A stretch of 64,000 nucleotides of DNA from Streptomyces nigrescens (GTDB lineage Bacteria; Actinomycetota; Actinomycetes; Streptomycetales; Streptomycetaceae). Positions 25,943 to 34,673 of this stretch are shown one piece after another. How positions within the stretch are numbered: the stretch's first letter is position 1; the number at the start of each line of letters is the position of its first letter. Made by a program: the position numbers and the translations under genes. The notes below the pieces were generated by a model. It was not told the origin of the DNA. It ran no database searches and worked only from the letters and a program-made list of their open reading frames with translations. The stretch covers positions 7,750,001-7,814,000 of the forward strand of contig AP026073.1 in assembly GCA_024349765.1 (NCBI GenBank), given 5' to 3'.

Positions 25943-26626
25943 ATGCCCTCAGCGTCCACGCCCACCGCGCCCGCCAGAGAATCCGCCGCCAAACAACCGC
26001 CCGCCGCCGAGCGGGTCTATGCGCACGTCAAGGACGCCGTCCTGCAGCGCCACTACGAGGGCGGCATGCTGCTCACCGAAGGCGAGCTGGCCGACGCGGT
26101 GGGCGTGTCCCGGACGCCCGTGCGCGAGGCGCTGCTGCGCCTGGAGGTCGAGGGGCTGATCAAGCTCTACCCGAAGAAGGGCGCCATGGTGCTGCCGGTC
26201 TCCGCACAGGAGATCGCCGACGTGGTCGAGACCCGGCTGCTGGTGGAGAAGCACGCCGCCGCCAAGGCGGTGCCCGCGAGCGAGCCGTTGCTCACCGAGC
26301 TGACCGAACTGCTGGACACCATGCGCGAGCAGGCGTCGTCCGGTGACCTGGCCGCCGTGTCCGTCACCGACCGGGCCTTCCACGCCGCCATCGTGCGCAG
26401 CGCCGGAAACCAGATCCTGGACCGGCTCTACGAGCAGCTGCGCGACCGCCAGCTGCGGATGGGCGTCGCGGTGATGCACGCCCACCCCGACCGGATCGCC
26501 AAGAACATCGCCGAGCACGCCGAGATCCTCGACGCGCTGCGGGCCGGTGACGCGGAGGCCGCGACCGACGTCGTGCACCGGCACGTCAGCTGGGTCCGCA
26601 ACCTCGCCCAGGGAGAGGTGCGATGA
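25943..26626 (+). CDS. GntR-family regulator, FadR (FCD) subfamily
   Basis: A 227-residue regulator: winged helix (AERVYAHVKDAVLQRHYEGG to VSRTPVREALLRLEVEGLIKLYPKKGAMV) and an FCD ligand domain with the metal-binding His set (FHAAIVRSAGN, later HAEILDALR and HRHVSW). The ATG is probably a leaderless start behind TATCCT. Its stop overlaps the ATG of an MFS transporter gene, so it most likely controls import or export of that transporter's substrate, perhaps a carboxylic acid as FCD proteins commonly sense. Confidence 0.9.
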   Translation: MPSASTPTAPARESAAKQPPAAERVYAHVKDAVLQRHYEGGMLLTEGELADAVGVSRTPVREALLRLEVEGLIKLYPKKGAMVLPVSAQEIADVVETRLLVEKHAAAKAVPASEPLLTELTELLDTMREQASSGDLAAVSVTDRAFHAAIVRSAGNQILDRLYEQLRDRQLRMGVAVMHAHPDRIAKNIAEHAEILDALRAGDAEAATDVVHRHVSWVRNLAQGEVR

Positions 26627-28023
26627 GCGGTGACACCGGCGGACCGGACGGCTCCATAGATGGCGGCTCCGGGTCGGGACCGGGCGCCGTGGGCGGCGGT
26701 TCCGCCCGCTCCGGCATAGGCGGCGGCGCCCGGCTGCTGCCCTTCGACCCGCCCGGCGGCCCCCGGGCGATGGCGGTCTGGGGCATCGGCGTCGCCGTCT
26801 ACTTCGTCGCGATCACCTACCGCACGAGCCTGGGCGTGGCCGGGCTGGACGCCGCCGAACGCTTCCACATCAACGCCTCGGCGCTGTCGACCTTCTCCAT
26901 CCTCCAGTTGCTGGTGTACGCGGGGATGCAGATCCCGGTCGGCCTGCTGGTCGACCGGCTCGGCGCCAAGAAGGTGCTGACCCTCGGCGTCGTCCTCTAC
27001 ACCCTCGGCCAGTTCGGCTTCGCGCTGTCCGCCTCGTACCCCATGGCGCTCGGCTCGCGCGCGCTGCTGGGCTGCGGGGACGCGATGACCTTCATCAGCG
27101 TGCTGCGGCTGGGTTCGCGCTGGTTCCCGGCCCGGCGCGGCCCGATGATCGCCCAGATCGCCGCACTGGTCGGAATGGCCGGCAACCTGGTCTCCACCCT
27201 CGTCCTCGCCCGCTTCCTGCACACCTTCGGCTGGACCCCGACCTTCGCCGCCAGCGCGGCCGGCGGCATCGTCGTGCTGATCGTGCTGCTGGCCTTCCTC
27301 AAGGACCACCCCGAGGGCTTCGAGCCGCCGCCGGCCGCGGCCGGGCACACCGGCGCCGGGTTCGTGCGGCGGCAGATCGCGGACGCCTGGCGAGAGCCCG
27401 GCACCCGGCTGGGCATGTGGGTGCACTTCACCACCCAGTTCCCGGCCATGGTGTTCTTGCTGCTGTGGGGCCTGCCGTTCCTCGTCGAGGCGCAGGGCCT
27501 GTCCCGCGGCACCGCCGGTGAACTGCTCACCCTGGTGGTGCTCTCCAACATGGCCGTGGGGCTGGTCTACGGCCAGATCATCGCCCGCCATCACGCCGCC
27601 CGCATGCCGCTGGCGCTGGGCACGGTCGGCGCCACCGCGCTGCTCTGGGCGAGCGTGCTGAGCTGGCCGGCCGACCATGCGCCCATGGGGCTGCTGATCG
27701 CGCTCTGCGCGGTGCTGGGCGCCTGCGGCCCGGCGTCGATGATCGGCTTCGACTTCGCCCGGCCCGCCAATCCGCCCGAGCGTCAGGGCACCGCCTCCGG
27801 CATCGTCAACATGGGCGGCTTCACCGCGTCGATGACGACCCTGCTCGCGATCGGCGTCCTGCTGGACGCGACCGGCGACAACTACCGGATCGCCTTCGCC
27901 TCGGTCTTCGTCCTCGAAGCGGTCGGTGTCTCCCAGATCCTGCGACTGCGCCGCCGGGCCGCCCGCCGCGAGCGCGAGCGGCTGGTCGTCAGCCGCGTCG
28001 AGGCGGTGCACGTTCCGGCCTGA
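26623..28023 (+). CDS. Major facilitator superfamily transporter
   Basis: A 466-residue MFS permease with about 12 hydrophobic helices between residues 50 and 445. It starts with a 45-residue Gly/Ser-rich cytosolic tail. GLLVDRLGAKKVL is the loop 2-3 MFS signature. The ATG overlaps the GntR stop (ATGA) with GGGAGAGG upstream. Two parS sites follow within 10-45 bp of the stop. Substrate cannot be told from sequence; coupling to an FCD regulator suggests a small organic acid. Confidence 0.9.
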   Translation: MSGDTGGPDGSIDGGSGSGPGAVGGGSARSGIGGGARLLPFDPPGGPRAMAVWGIGVAVYFVAITYRTSLGVAGLDAAERFHINASALSTFSILQLLVYAGMQIPVGLLVDRLGAKKVLTLGVVLYTLGQFGFALSASYPMALGSRALLGCGDAMTFISVLRLGSRWFPARRGPMIAQIAALVGMAGNLVSTLVLARFLHTFGWTPTFAASAAGGIVVLIVLLAFLKDHPEGFEPPPAAAGHTGAGFVRRQIADAWREPGTRLGMWVHFTTQFPAMVFLLLWGLPFLVEAQGLSRGTAGELLTLVVLSNMAVGLVYGQIIARHHAARMPLALGTVGATALLWASVLSWPADHAPMGLLIALCAVLGACGPASMIGFDFARPANPPERQGTASGIVNMGGFTASMTTLLAIGVLLDATGDNYRIAFASVFVLEAVGVSQILRLRRRAARRERERLVVSRVEAVHVPA

Positions 28024-28031
28024 GCGGCGCT

Positions 28032-28068
28032 GTTTCACGTGAAACGGCGCGGAAGTTTCACGTGAAAC
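28032..28068. other. Pair of parS sites
   Basis: Perfect GTTTCACGTGAAAC cores at 28032-28045 and 28055-28068, separated by nine bases, between the converging MFS and mycothiol-type genes. As inverted copies they can also pair as a 14-bp hairpin. Confidence 0.92.
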
Positions 28069-28109
28069 GGGGGCCGGCCGACGCGTCGTGGTCCGCCGGC
28101 CCGACTTCG

Positions 28110-28934
28110 CTACGGCGTGACCGCGAAGTTGTCCAGGATCGCCTCGGCCAGCTCCTGGTCACCATCGATCTTGATCTGCTCGGCGACCGCCGCCGGGCGG
28201 ACCCGGCCGCAGGCCAGCTGGTGGAAGGTGTCCCAGTCCAGGGCGAGCGTCACCGTCGGGCCGAGCGAGACGCTGCCGTCGATGGTGGCATTGCCCTCGT
28301 TGTCGATCCGGACCGTACGCAGGAACTCGAGCGGACCGCTGACGTCGAAGACCACCACCGAACCGGCGGGTGCCTGGGCCCTCTTGGAGACGATGCCGGG
28401 CAGCACCTTGACCAGCAGATCGCGGGTCATCTGCGCGCCGGGGGAGTCGAGATTGCCGGGCTTGCCGAGCGCCCGGCGCAGGTCCTGCTCATGCGCCCAG
28501 ACGTCGAACGCCCGCTGCTGGAGCACGAATTCCAGCGTCCGGTCCTCGTCGAGCGGGCTGCGCACCACCGCGTCGGGCTGGCGGGACTCGTTGCGCAGCT
28601 GCCGGGAACGGCGGATGACGGTGTATTCGAGTTCGCTGAGCATTTCCGGCGCGGTGTGGTGCCGGCGGACGTCGACCTGCACCTCCATGCGGCGCGCCGA
28701 CTCGCTGCGGACGTGGTAGAGGTCGCGCGGCAGCGTGTGGATCGGCCGCGGATCGCCCAGCATTTCGCATTCCAGGCCGATGATGTGGGAGACCACATCG
28801 CGAACTGACCATCCTGGCAGGCACGTCGCCCGGTTCCACTCGCCTTCGACGAGCGGCGTCACCAGCTCGGTTATCGCTTCTATGGAGTGCGTCCAGGCAT
28901 CGATGGAGGACTGAAGGCTGGGATGGACGGTCAC
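28110..28934 (-). CDS. Maleylpyruvate isomerase/DinB-like mycothiol-dependent-type enzyme
   Basis: A 274-residue protein of the MDMPI/DinB fold, whose actinobacterial members use mycothiol or related thiols as cofactor. The N-terminal four-helix bundle has the metal-binding histidines in VRDVVSHIIGLE and FDVWAHEQDLRRAL; the C-terminal half is a small domain seen in this family, ending in an SCP2-like segment (TFHQLACGRVRPA). The GTG start follows GAGGGG. It is one of many paralogues in Streptomyces genomes, with unknown individual substrates. Confidence 0.85.
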   Translation of the reverse strand: MTVHPSLQSSIDAWTHSIEAITELVTPLVEGEWNRATCLPGWSVRDVVSHIIGLECEMLGDPRPIHTLPRDLYHVRSESARRMEVQVDVRRHHTAPEMLSELEYTVIRRSRQLRNESRQPDAVVRSPLDEDRTLEFVLQQRAFDVWAHEQDLRRALGKPGNLDSPGAQMTRDLLVKVLPGIVSKRAQAPAGSVVVFDVSGPLEFLRTVRIDNEGNATIDGSVSLGPTVTLALDWDTFHQLACGRVRPAAVAEQIKIDGDQELAEAILDNFAVTP

Positions 28935-29087
28935 GGGACCCCTCGGACGGTTCGTACGCGGGCTGCTGTCTGTGCAGTTAAGTTACCGCTGCGCACGGGC
29001 ACCCCGGCAGTGCTTTCGGGGGACCATCGTAGGACGATGTCCCGCGACCGCAGCGGGTTCCGGCGCGGCGTTCCGGGCGCCCGCCGC

Positions 29088-29618
29088 TCAGCCCACGCCG
29101 CGCTCCCGCTCGGCCAGCCGGATCACACACACCGCGACGGCGATCAGCAGCGCCGGATCCGCGTCGTCCCGTACGACCTTGACCGCATACGTGTCGCGCA
29201 CGGTCAGCCAGCGCCGCGAGATGTCGGCGAGCAGTTCGCCCTCGTACTCGACGGCGAACTCCCGGTCCAGGATCTTGCCGCTGACGTCCAGCACGGTGCC
29301 GTCCGCCAGCTCCACGCGGTAGTGGTTGCGCAGCAACGAGAGCCGCTTGCGGCGGATGGTGGCCAGCGGCTCGTCGTCCCGCTCGATCGTCATCGTGTCG
29401 CGCAGGGCCAGCATCTTCTTCCGGATGGTGATCAGTACCCGGCCTTCGGTGTCCTTCAGCTCGAAGGTCTCCCGCAGCCGGAGCGCCTTGCCGTCCACGA
29501 GGAAGGCATGGCGGCCGTGCTCGTCGTCGATCCAGTAGTCGTCGCCGATCCCGAAGATCCGGTCGCGGACGAGGAAGGTGCCGGAGTGCGGCGGCTGCGC
29601 CGCGGGTGAGGGCTGCAT
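29088..29618 (-). CDS. LURP-one-related (DUF567/Tubby-like) protein
   Basis: A 176-residue protein of the LURP-one fold, a 12-stranded beta barrel related to Tubby and scramblase C-terminal domains. The repeated strand pattern RDRIFGIGDDYWIDDEHGRHAFLVDGKALRLRETFEL then DGTVLDVSGKILDREFAVE then WLTVRDTYAVKV is clear. A lipid-binding role is suspected for the family but not shown. It is divergent from the thioredoxin-NHL gene, about 64 bp apart. Confidence 0.82.
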   Translation of the reverse strand: MQPSPAAQPPHSGTFLVRDRIFGIGDDYWIDDEHGRHAFLVDGKALRLRETFELKDTEGRVLITIRKKMLALRDTMTIERDDEPLATIRRKRLSLLRNHYRVELADGTVLDVSGKILDREFAVEYEGELLADISRRWLTVRDTYAVKVVRDDADPALLIAVAVCVIRLAERERGVG

Positions 29619-29682
29619 GGCTGACCTGTTCCCCGACGCCCCTGCGGAATGCGCACGCACCTGAGTGACGTTGAATGTCCAC

Positions 29683-31485
29683 ATGGCTTCACGTGCGCGC
29701 GTCCGGGCCCCCGAGCTGATCGGCAAGGGCGGCTGGCTGAACACCGGCAACAAGGATCTGACCCTTTCTGACCTGCGAGGACGCATCGTCGTCCTGGATT
29801 TCTGGACGTTCTGCTGTGTGAACTGCCTGCACGTCCTGGACGAGCTGCGGGAGCTGGAGGAGAAGCACCGCGACACGGTCGTGATCATCGGTGTGCACTC
29901 CCCTAAGTTCGTGCACGAGGCCGAGCACCAGGCCGTCGTGGACGCCGTCGAGCGGTACGGCGTCGAGCACCCGGTCCTCGACGACCCCGAGCTCACCACG
30001 TGGAAGCAGTACGCGGTCCGGGCCTGGCCGACGCTGGTGGTGATCGACCCCGAGGGGTACGTCGTCGCCCAGCACGCCGGCGAGGGCCATGCGCACGCCA
30101 TCGCCACGCTCGTCGAGGAGCTGGAGGCGGAGCACGAGGCGAAGGGCACCCTGCGGCGCGGGGACGGCCCGTACGTACCGCCGGAGCCGGTCGCCACCGA
30201 CCTGCGCTTCCCCGGCAAGGCGGTCCGGCTGCCCGGCGGCAGCTTCCTGGTCTCCGACACCACCCGCCACCAGCTCGTCGAGCTCGCCGCGGACGGCGAG
30301 CAGGTGCTGCGCCGGATCGGCAGCGGTGAGCGCGGTCTGACCCCGGACACCTTCAACGAACCGCAGGGCCTGGCCCTGCTGCCCGACGGCAAGGTCGCCG
30401 TCGCGGACACCGTCAACCACGCCCTGCGCGTCTTCGACCCCGTCGGCGGCACGCTGGAGACGGTGGCCGGGACCGGCAAGCAGTGGTGGCAGGGCTCCCC
30501 GACGTCCGGACCGGCGCGCGAGGTGGCGCTCTCCTCGCCGTGGGACATCGCCTGGTGGCAGGACCGGCTGTGGATCGCGATGGCCGGTGTGCACCAGCTG
30601 TGGACGTACGACCCGGCCACCGGCACGGTCGAGGTGGCCGCCGGCACGACGAACGAGGGCCTGGTGGACGGCCCCGCCGCCGAGGCCTGGTTCGCCCAGC
30701 CGTCCGGGCTCGCCGCCGCCGGCGACCGGCTGTGGATCGCGGACTCGGAGACCAGCGCGGTCCGCTGGGTCGAGCCCGCGGAGGACGGATACGTCATCCG
30801 TACGGCCGTCGGCACCGGTCTCTTCGACTTCGGCCACCGCGACGGTGCCGCGGACCAGGCGCTGCTCCAGCACCCGTTGGGCGTCACCGCGCTGCCCGAC
30901 GGATCGGTCGCGATCGCCGACACCTACAACCACGCGCTGCGCCGCTACGACCCGGCGAGCGGTGAGGTGACGACGCTGGCGACGGACCTGCGCGAGCCGT
31001 CCGCCGCGGTACTCGTCGATGACGACATCGTGGTCGTCGAGTCCGCGCGGCACCGGCTGACCCGGCTGCGGCTGCCCGAGGAGGCGGTCCGGGTGGAGGC
31101 GGTGGCGCACCGCACCCAGCGCGCGGCCACCGAGGTGGCGCCGGGCGCGCTCCGGCTCGATGTGGTCTTCCAGGCCCCGGCGGGCCAGAAGCTCGACACC
31201 CGCTACGGCCCGTCGACCCGGCTGCTGGTCAGCGCGACCCCGCCGGAGCTGCTCGCCGACGGTGCGGGCGCCGGCACCGACCTCAGCCGGGAACTGGTGC
31301 TCGCGGACGGCGTGACCGAAGGCGTGCTGCACGTCTCGGCGATGGCCGCGTCCTGCGACGACGCCCCCGACATCGAGTACCCCGCCTGCCACGTCCACCA
31401 GCAGGACTGGGGCGTTCCGGTGACCGTCACCGAGGACGGCGTGGCCCGGCTCGGGCTGGTGCTGGCGGGGCTGGACGCCGCATAG
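29683..31485 (+). CDS. Thioredoxin-like protein with NHL-repeat propeller (NHLRC2-like)
   Basis: A 600-residue soluble protein. Residues 1 to about 150 are a thioredoxin/TlpA-like fold with FWTFCCVNC (CxxC at CVNC) and WPTLVVIDPEG. From about 165 to 480 come NHL/SMP-type beta-propeller blades (FNEPQGLALLPDGKVAVADTVNHALRVFD and PLGVTALPDGSVAIADTYNHALRRYD); a beta-rich C-terminal domain follows. This is the layout of NHLRC2. There is no signal peptide, so it acts in the cytosol. The ATG lacks a Shine-Dalgarno sequence; TTGAAT at 29671-29676 could be a leaderless -10. Confidence 0.9.
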   Translation: MASRARVRAPELIGKGGWLNTGNKDLTLSDLRGRIVVLDFWTFCCVNCLHVLDELRELEEKHRDTVVIIGVHSPKFVHEAEHQAVVDAVERYGVEHPVLDDPELTTWKQYAVRAWPTLVVIDPEGYVVAQHAGEGHAHAIATLVEELEAEHEAKGTLRRGDGPYVPPEPVATDLRFPGKAVRLPGGSFLVSDTTRHQLVELAADGEQVLRRIGSGERGLTPDTFNEPQGLALLPDGKVAVADTVNHALRVFDPVGGTLETVAGTGKQWWQGSPTSGPAREVALSSPWDIAWWQDRLWIAMAGVHQLWTYDPATGTVEVAAGTTNEGLVDGPAAEAWFAQPSGLAAAGDRLWIADSETSAVRWVEPAEDGYVIRTAVGTGLFDFGHRDGAADQALLQHPLGVTALPDGSVAIADTYNHALRRYDPASGEVTTLATDLREPSAAVLVDDDIVVVESARHRLTRLRLPEEAVRVEAVAHRTQRAATEVAPGALRLDVVFQAPAGQKLDTRYGPSTRLLVSATPPELLADGAGAGTDLSRELVLADGVTEGVLHVSAMAASCDDAPDIEYPACHVHQQDWGVPVTVTEDGVARLGLVLAGLDAA

Positions 31486-31493
31486 CCACCGGC

Positions 31494-31520
31494 GCCCGGG
31501 CCCGTTGACGGGGCCCGGGC
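31494..31520. terminator. Hairpin between thioredoxin-NHL and DUF4232 genes
   Basis: Perfect 10-bp stem GCCCGGGCCC (31494-31503) and GGGCCCGGGC (31511-31520), loop GTTGACG. It lies between converging stops at 31485 and 31556. Confidence 0.8.
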
Positions 31521-31555
31521 CAAGCAAGTGCGGCCGCGGCGGTGGTGGTGCCGGG

Positions 31556-32209
31556 TCAGTCCCCGACGCCGGCCATCACTTCGGCCCCGTGGACGCTGCG
31601 CGACCAGTTGGTGACCTTGCTCTGGCCGACGGAGATGTGCAGCCGCTTCTCCGCGAAGTTCAGGGTGACCGGCCCGCGGGTGGTGGAATCCGCGGAGGAA
31701 CCCATGAAGTCGATGGTCACCGACTTCTGCTCGGTGCCCTTGCTGGCCGGCGTGTTGGTCGGGATGACCGCGTACGCGTAGCCCTTGGCGGGCACGTCGA
31801 CGGTCGGGCCGCCCAGGACACCGGGGTCGCCCGTCCTCAGCGGCAGCGGCGCCTTGGCGTTGTTGAAGCGCAGCTGCGGGCCGTTGTACAGCCGGCAGGT
31901 GTTGCTGGTGGTGTTCTTGAACTTCACCGTGACATGGCTTTTCGGGCCGGTCTGCTGGGAGAACGTGACCCGGTAGGTGCTGGGCCAGCAGCCCGTCACC
32001 CGGCGCGACGCCGCCCCGGCTCCCGCGCCCGCCGCGGCCGCACCACCGCCGATGATCTTGCGCTTCTTGCTCTTGGAGGACGAGGAGGAGGTCTTCTTCG
32101 ACTTCTTCGAGGAGTGGCTGTTGCAGCCGGTCAGCGCGAGCGAACCGGCCAGCCCGAGGGCCAGCGCGGCGTACGCGGCGGAGCGGCGGCGGGAGCGGGG
32201 TGCGGTCAT
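31556..32209 (-). CDS. DUF4232 lipoprotein
   Basis: A 217-residue lipoprotein. The signal peptide ends in the lipobox LALTGC with C29 lipidated. A Ser/Lys-rich spacer (KKSKKTSSSSSKSKKRK) and a Gly/Ala stretch lead to a beta-sandwich DUF4232 domain (about 75-217) with CWPSTYRV, TSNTCRLYNGPQLRF and VTNWSRSV. Function unknown; it should sit on the outer face of the membrane. The gene is at the end of a leftward group that also holds a second DUF4232 lipoprotein (34674-35480). Confidence 0.85.
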   Translation of the reverse strand: MTAPRSRRRSAAYAALALGLAGSLALTGCNSHSSKKSKKTSSSSSKSKKRKIIGGGAAAAGAGAGAASRRVTGCWPSTYRVTFSQQTGPKSHVTVKFKNTTSNTCRLYNGPQLRFNNAKAPLPLRTGDPGVLGGPTVDVPAKGYAYAVIPTNTPASKGTEQKSVTIDFMGSSADSTTRGPVTLNFAEKRLHISVGQSKVTNWSRSVHGAEVMAGVGD

Positions 32210-32379
32210 GGGTGGAGTCCCCCAGTGGGTCGCTACGGTCAGCGAGGTGTGTCTGTCATGGCACGGCCACGATATCGATTGCGGTTCGATCTTCCAGGGT
32301 GGCATCGCGGCGGCTCCGGCCGGAGCGTCATTGCCGCAGGTCAGCGACAGCGGCGGAGTCGCGGTTCGGAGGAGCAGGG

Positions 32380-33267
32380 TCAGGATCCTTCCGGACAGGT
32401 CGGCAATGTGGTGTTTTCGAGCTGTTCCGGGCGGATGCGAATCCCCGGAGCCCACATCCGAGTGCCGTCCTGATCGACCCGGAACCAGATGCTGCTGTGC
32501 CCGCCCATCTCGTCGGTGACCGTCACACCGTCGGCGATCCGGCACACCGCGTGCAGCACGTCGCCGTGCCAGACGTGCGCCACGACGTTGGCGCGCCGGT
32601 AGACCTGGTAGGGGTCACGGGCCAGGCCGAGCGCACAGTTCTCGGTGCGGGGGTGCTGGCAGGCGCGTTCGACGTTGTTGACGGTGATCCGGGCGGATCC
32701 GGTGCCCTTCGCCGAGGTCTCCGATCCCTGCACTCCGCCTGCACCCGCGCTGTCGTGCGGGGGGCCGTTCGACGCCCGGTCCTGGCCGGTCAGCGCCGGA
32801 ATGGCCACCGCGGCACCGGCCAGCACCGCGGCCGTCCCGAGCGCGGCGAGCACCAGCGGCAGCCGACGCCGTCCCCGCGCCCCCTGCTCCGTCTCCTGGT
32901 CCGGCGGCTCGTCCGTCCCGCCCACTTCCCGTGCGGTCTCGGGGCCCGAGTCTGCTGCCTCCTGGGCCCGGTGCAGTAGATCGACGAGCGCGGGCAGCCG
33001 GTCCTCGCCGGTGAAGGAGAGCTTGCACCACTGGACCAGCAGCCGTTCATCGGGCAGCCCCTGGCCCCGCAGATAGCGAGAGAGGGACGAGCGGCTGGCC
33101 GGTAACCGGCCCTCCAACTCCTTGAGGCTGTAGCCGAGTTCGCCGTGTATACGGCGCAGGGCGGTGACGAAGTCACGGGCAGGGCCGGAGAGTTCGTCGG
33201 GAAGGGGGGCCAGTGGCTTACGTCGGGGATGAGTGGCGTCGTTCTGATTGCCAGGCACATCCCGCAT
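32380..33267 (-). CDS. Membrane-tethered XRE-family helix-turn-helix protein
   Basis: A 295-residue one-component protein. The XRE-type helix-turn-helix is at about residues 30-80 (ELGYSLKELEGRLPASRSSLSRYLRGQGLPDE). A single transmembrane helix follows (LPLVLAALGTAAVLAGAAVAIPAL, about 134-157). The outside domain of about 135 residues has four cysteines (in ACQHPRTENCALG, AVCRI and LPTCPEG). This is a DNA-binding head joined to an external sensor, like RodZ in outline but without its later domains. The ATG at 33267 has no clear ribosome site. It lies between a DUF4232 lipoprotein and an NlpC/P60 hydrolase gene. Confidence 0.82.
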   Translation of the reverse strand: MRDVPGNQNDATHPRRKPLAPLPDELSGPARDFVTALRRIHGELGYSLKELEGRLPASRSSLSRYLRGQGLPDERLLVQWCKLSFTGEDRLPALVDLLHRAQEAADSGPETAREVGGTDEPPDQETEQGARGRRRLPLVLAALGTAAVLAGAAVAIPALTGQDRASNGPPHDSAGAGGVQGSETSAKGTGSARITVNNVERACQHPRTENCALGLARDPYQVYRRANVVAHVWHGDVLHAVCRIADGVTVTDEMGGHSSIWFRVDQDGTRMWAPGIRIRPEQLENTTLPTCPEGS

Positions 33268-33292
33268 TCCAGCACAGCGGACATGCGCATGC

Positions 33293-33331
33293 GAGGGGCA
33301 CTTCCGCTCCCCTGTGACGGAAGTGCCCCTC
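33293..33331 (-). terminator. Hairpin upstream of the XRE gene
   Basis: Perfect 14-bp stem GAGGGGCACTTCCG (33293-33306) and CGGAAGTGCCCCTC (33318-33331), loop 11 nt. It lies 26 bp before the XRE start and about 125 bp beyond the NlpC/P60 stop on the same strand, so it probably terminates that gene, or acts as a leader hairpin of the XRE mRNA. Confidence 0.7.
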
Positions 33332-33369
33332 GTTACACGATCCGGATCGGACCCGGACCAGCTGGTGAC

Positions 33370-33431
33370 GTTTCACGTGAAACGGACCGCGCGTCAGCGC
33401 CTCGCCCCCACCTCGCCGTTTCACGTGAAAC
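33370..33431. other. Pair of parS sites
   Basis: Perfect GTTTCACGTGAAAC cores at 33370-33383 and 33418-33431, between the NlpC/P60 stop (33456) and the XRE gene. Confidence 0.92.
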
Positions 33432-33455
33432 AGCGGCGCGAGAGCGAACGGCGCG

Positions 33456-34379
33456 TCAGTCGCCGAACTTCACCGGACGGTACGGCGTGAACTCGGCGTC
33501 CCCGCCCGGCAGGCCGTAGGTCAGCGTCCGGTGGTCGGTGCCGTAGCCACCGCGCTGCTCATAGGCCGTGTACGAGGAGTGTGCGTCGTTGTTCCACTTC
33601 TCGAAGATCACCACGTGCCGGTTGTTGTTGTCCCCGGACGCATCGATGAGCAGATCACCGGGCTTGAGTTCGCCCAGCGAAATCGGTCGGGTGATACCGC
33701 GGTCGGTGGCCAGGCCCACGGTGTTGGTGCCCGGCGTCGGCAGCCCGAGCGCCATGGACGCATAGCCCGAGCAGTCCTGGCGGTAGCCGTCCTTCCAGAC
33801 CTTGGCCTGGCTGTACGGGACCTGCGCGCCATTGTTGGCGGTGAGCCAGGTGGCGGCCCGGTTCAGCACCTCCTGGCGGGAGCCGCCGGGCTGGGGCCGG
33901 CCGCCACCGCCGTGGACCGGTACGCCCGGCAGCCGGTCCTGCGGGATGTCCACCGCGACCACCGTGAGGAAGCCGGTGACCGGGCCGGTGACGTGGGCCA
34001 TGTACGTCGAGCAGGCGCTGCCCTCGCACACCTGGTGTCCGGTGTCGACCTGGTAGTCGGCGGTGATCCGGTCCTGGCCCGCGGCGGTCCTGTTGATCAT
34101 GCCGACGGCGGGGGAGTTGGTGTCGGGGTCGGCATGCACCACCCATCGCGTCCCCCAGGTGGGAAAGTCCGAGGCGGCCGCCGCCTGCCGGCCGTCGGCG
34201 GCCGTGGCCTGCCGTATGTCCGCGCCCGCCGCCTGCCGTACGCCGGTGGCGGTTGCCGGGCCGGGATCGCTGCCGTGGGCCGGCCCCGCGAATCCCGCGA
34301 CGCCGATTCCCGCGGCGACCACCGCGGGCAGCGCCTTCCGCAGCACGGTCCGGCGACCGCTGTGCGTGTGCTCCTCCAT
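33456..34379 (-). CDS. Secreted NlpC/P60-like cell-wall hydrolase, probable Tat substrate
   Basis: A 307-residue exported protein. The signal peptide has a twin-arginine pattern, GRRTVLRKALPAVVAAGIGVAGFAGPAHG, suggesting export folded through Tat. The C-terminal half matches NlpC/P60-type Cys/His peptidases: QDCSGYASMAL with the catalytic Cys near residue 215, then GDLLID and NRHVVIFEKW with the His. The middle domain (WGTRWVVHADPDTNSPAVGMINR) has no recognised family. Likely substrate is peptidoglycan stem peptide. The start at 34379 follows GGAGGGG. A short Ala/Gln repeat (RQAAGADIRQATAADGRQAAA) follows the signal peptide. Confidence 0.8.
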   Translation of the reverse strand: MEEHTHSGRRTVLRKALPAVVAAGIGVAGFAGPAHGSDPGPATATGVRQAAGADIRQATAADGRQAAAASDFPTWGTRWVVHADPDTNSPAVGMINRTAAGQDRITADYQVDTGHQVCEGSACSTYMAHVTGPVTGFLTVVAVDIPQDRLPGVPVHGGGGRPQPGGSRQEVLNRAATWLTANNGAQVPYSQAKVWKDGYRQDCSGYASMALGLPTPGTNTVGLATDRGITRPISLGELKPGDLLIDASGDNNNRHVVIFEKWNNDAHSSYTAYEQRGGYGTDHRTLTYGLPGGDAEFTPYRPVKFGD

Positions 34380-34612
34380 ACCGATTCCCCTCCGTGGACG
34401 GCCGGTCGGCCGGATGGCCGGCGGCCGGTCGGTGAGCCGCCGGGTGGTCCCGCCGCGGCGCCGGAGAACATCGTGGGACGAGGGAAGGGGGCCGGCCCGC
34501 GGCTCTGTGTCCCTTGGGACATCGCCGCCGCGTGCACGGCGTGGACCTGCGGAGACGTCCGCCGCATGGGACATCACGGGCCCCTGCGTGAGACATGTCG
34601 GGACAGCCGGCA

Positions 34613-34640
34613 GGGCGCCCGCTGGGGGATGCGGGCGCCC
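34613..34640 (-). terminator. Hairpin after second DUF4232 gene
   Basis: Perfect 10-bp stem GGGCGCCCGC (34613-34622) and GCGGGCGCCC (34631-34640), just beyond the leftward stop at 34674. The rest of the 294-bp gap down to the hydrolase start holds no gene I can support. Confidence 0.75.
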
Positions 34641-34673
34641 TGGTTCATGGGGAGTCGGCGGTGGCGCGGTGCC

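Noticed and set aside
29619-30923. Leftward long frame opposite the thioredoxin-NHL gene
   Set aside because: Ser/Thr/Pro-rich antisense of a clear gene; only the part from 29618 down is the LURP-one protein.
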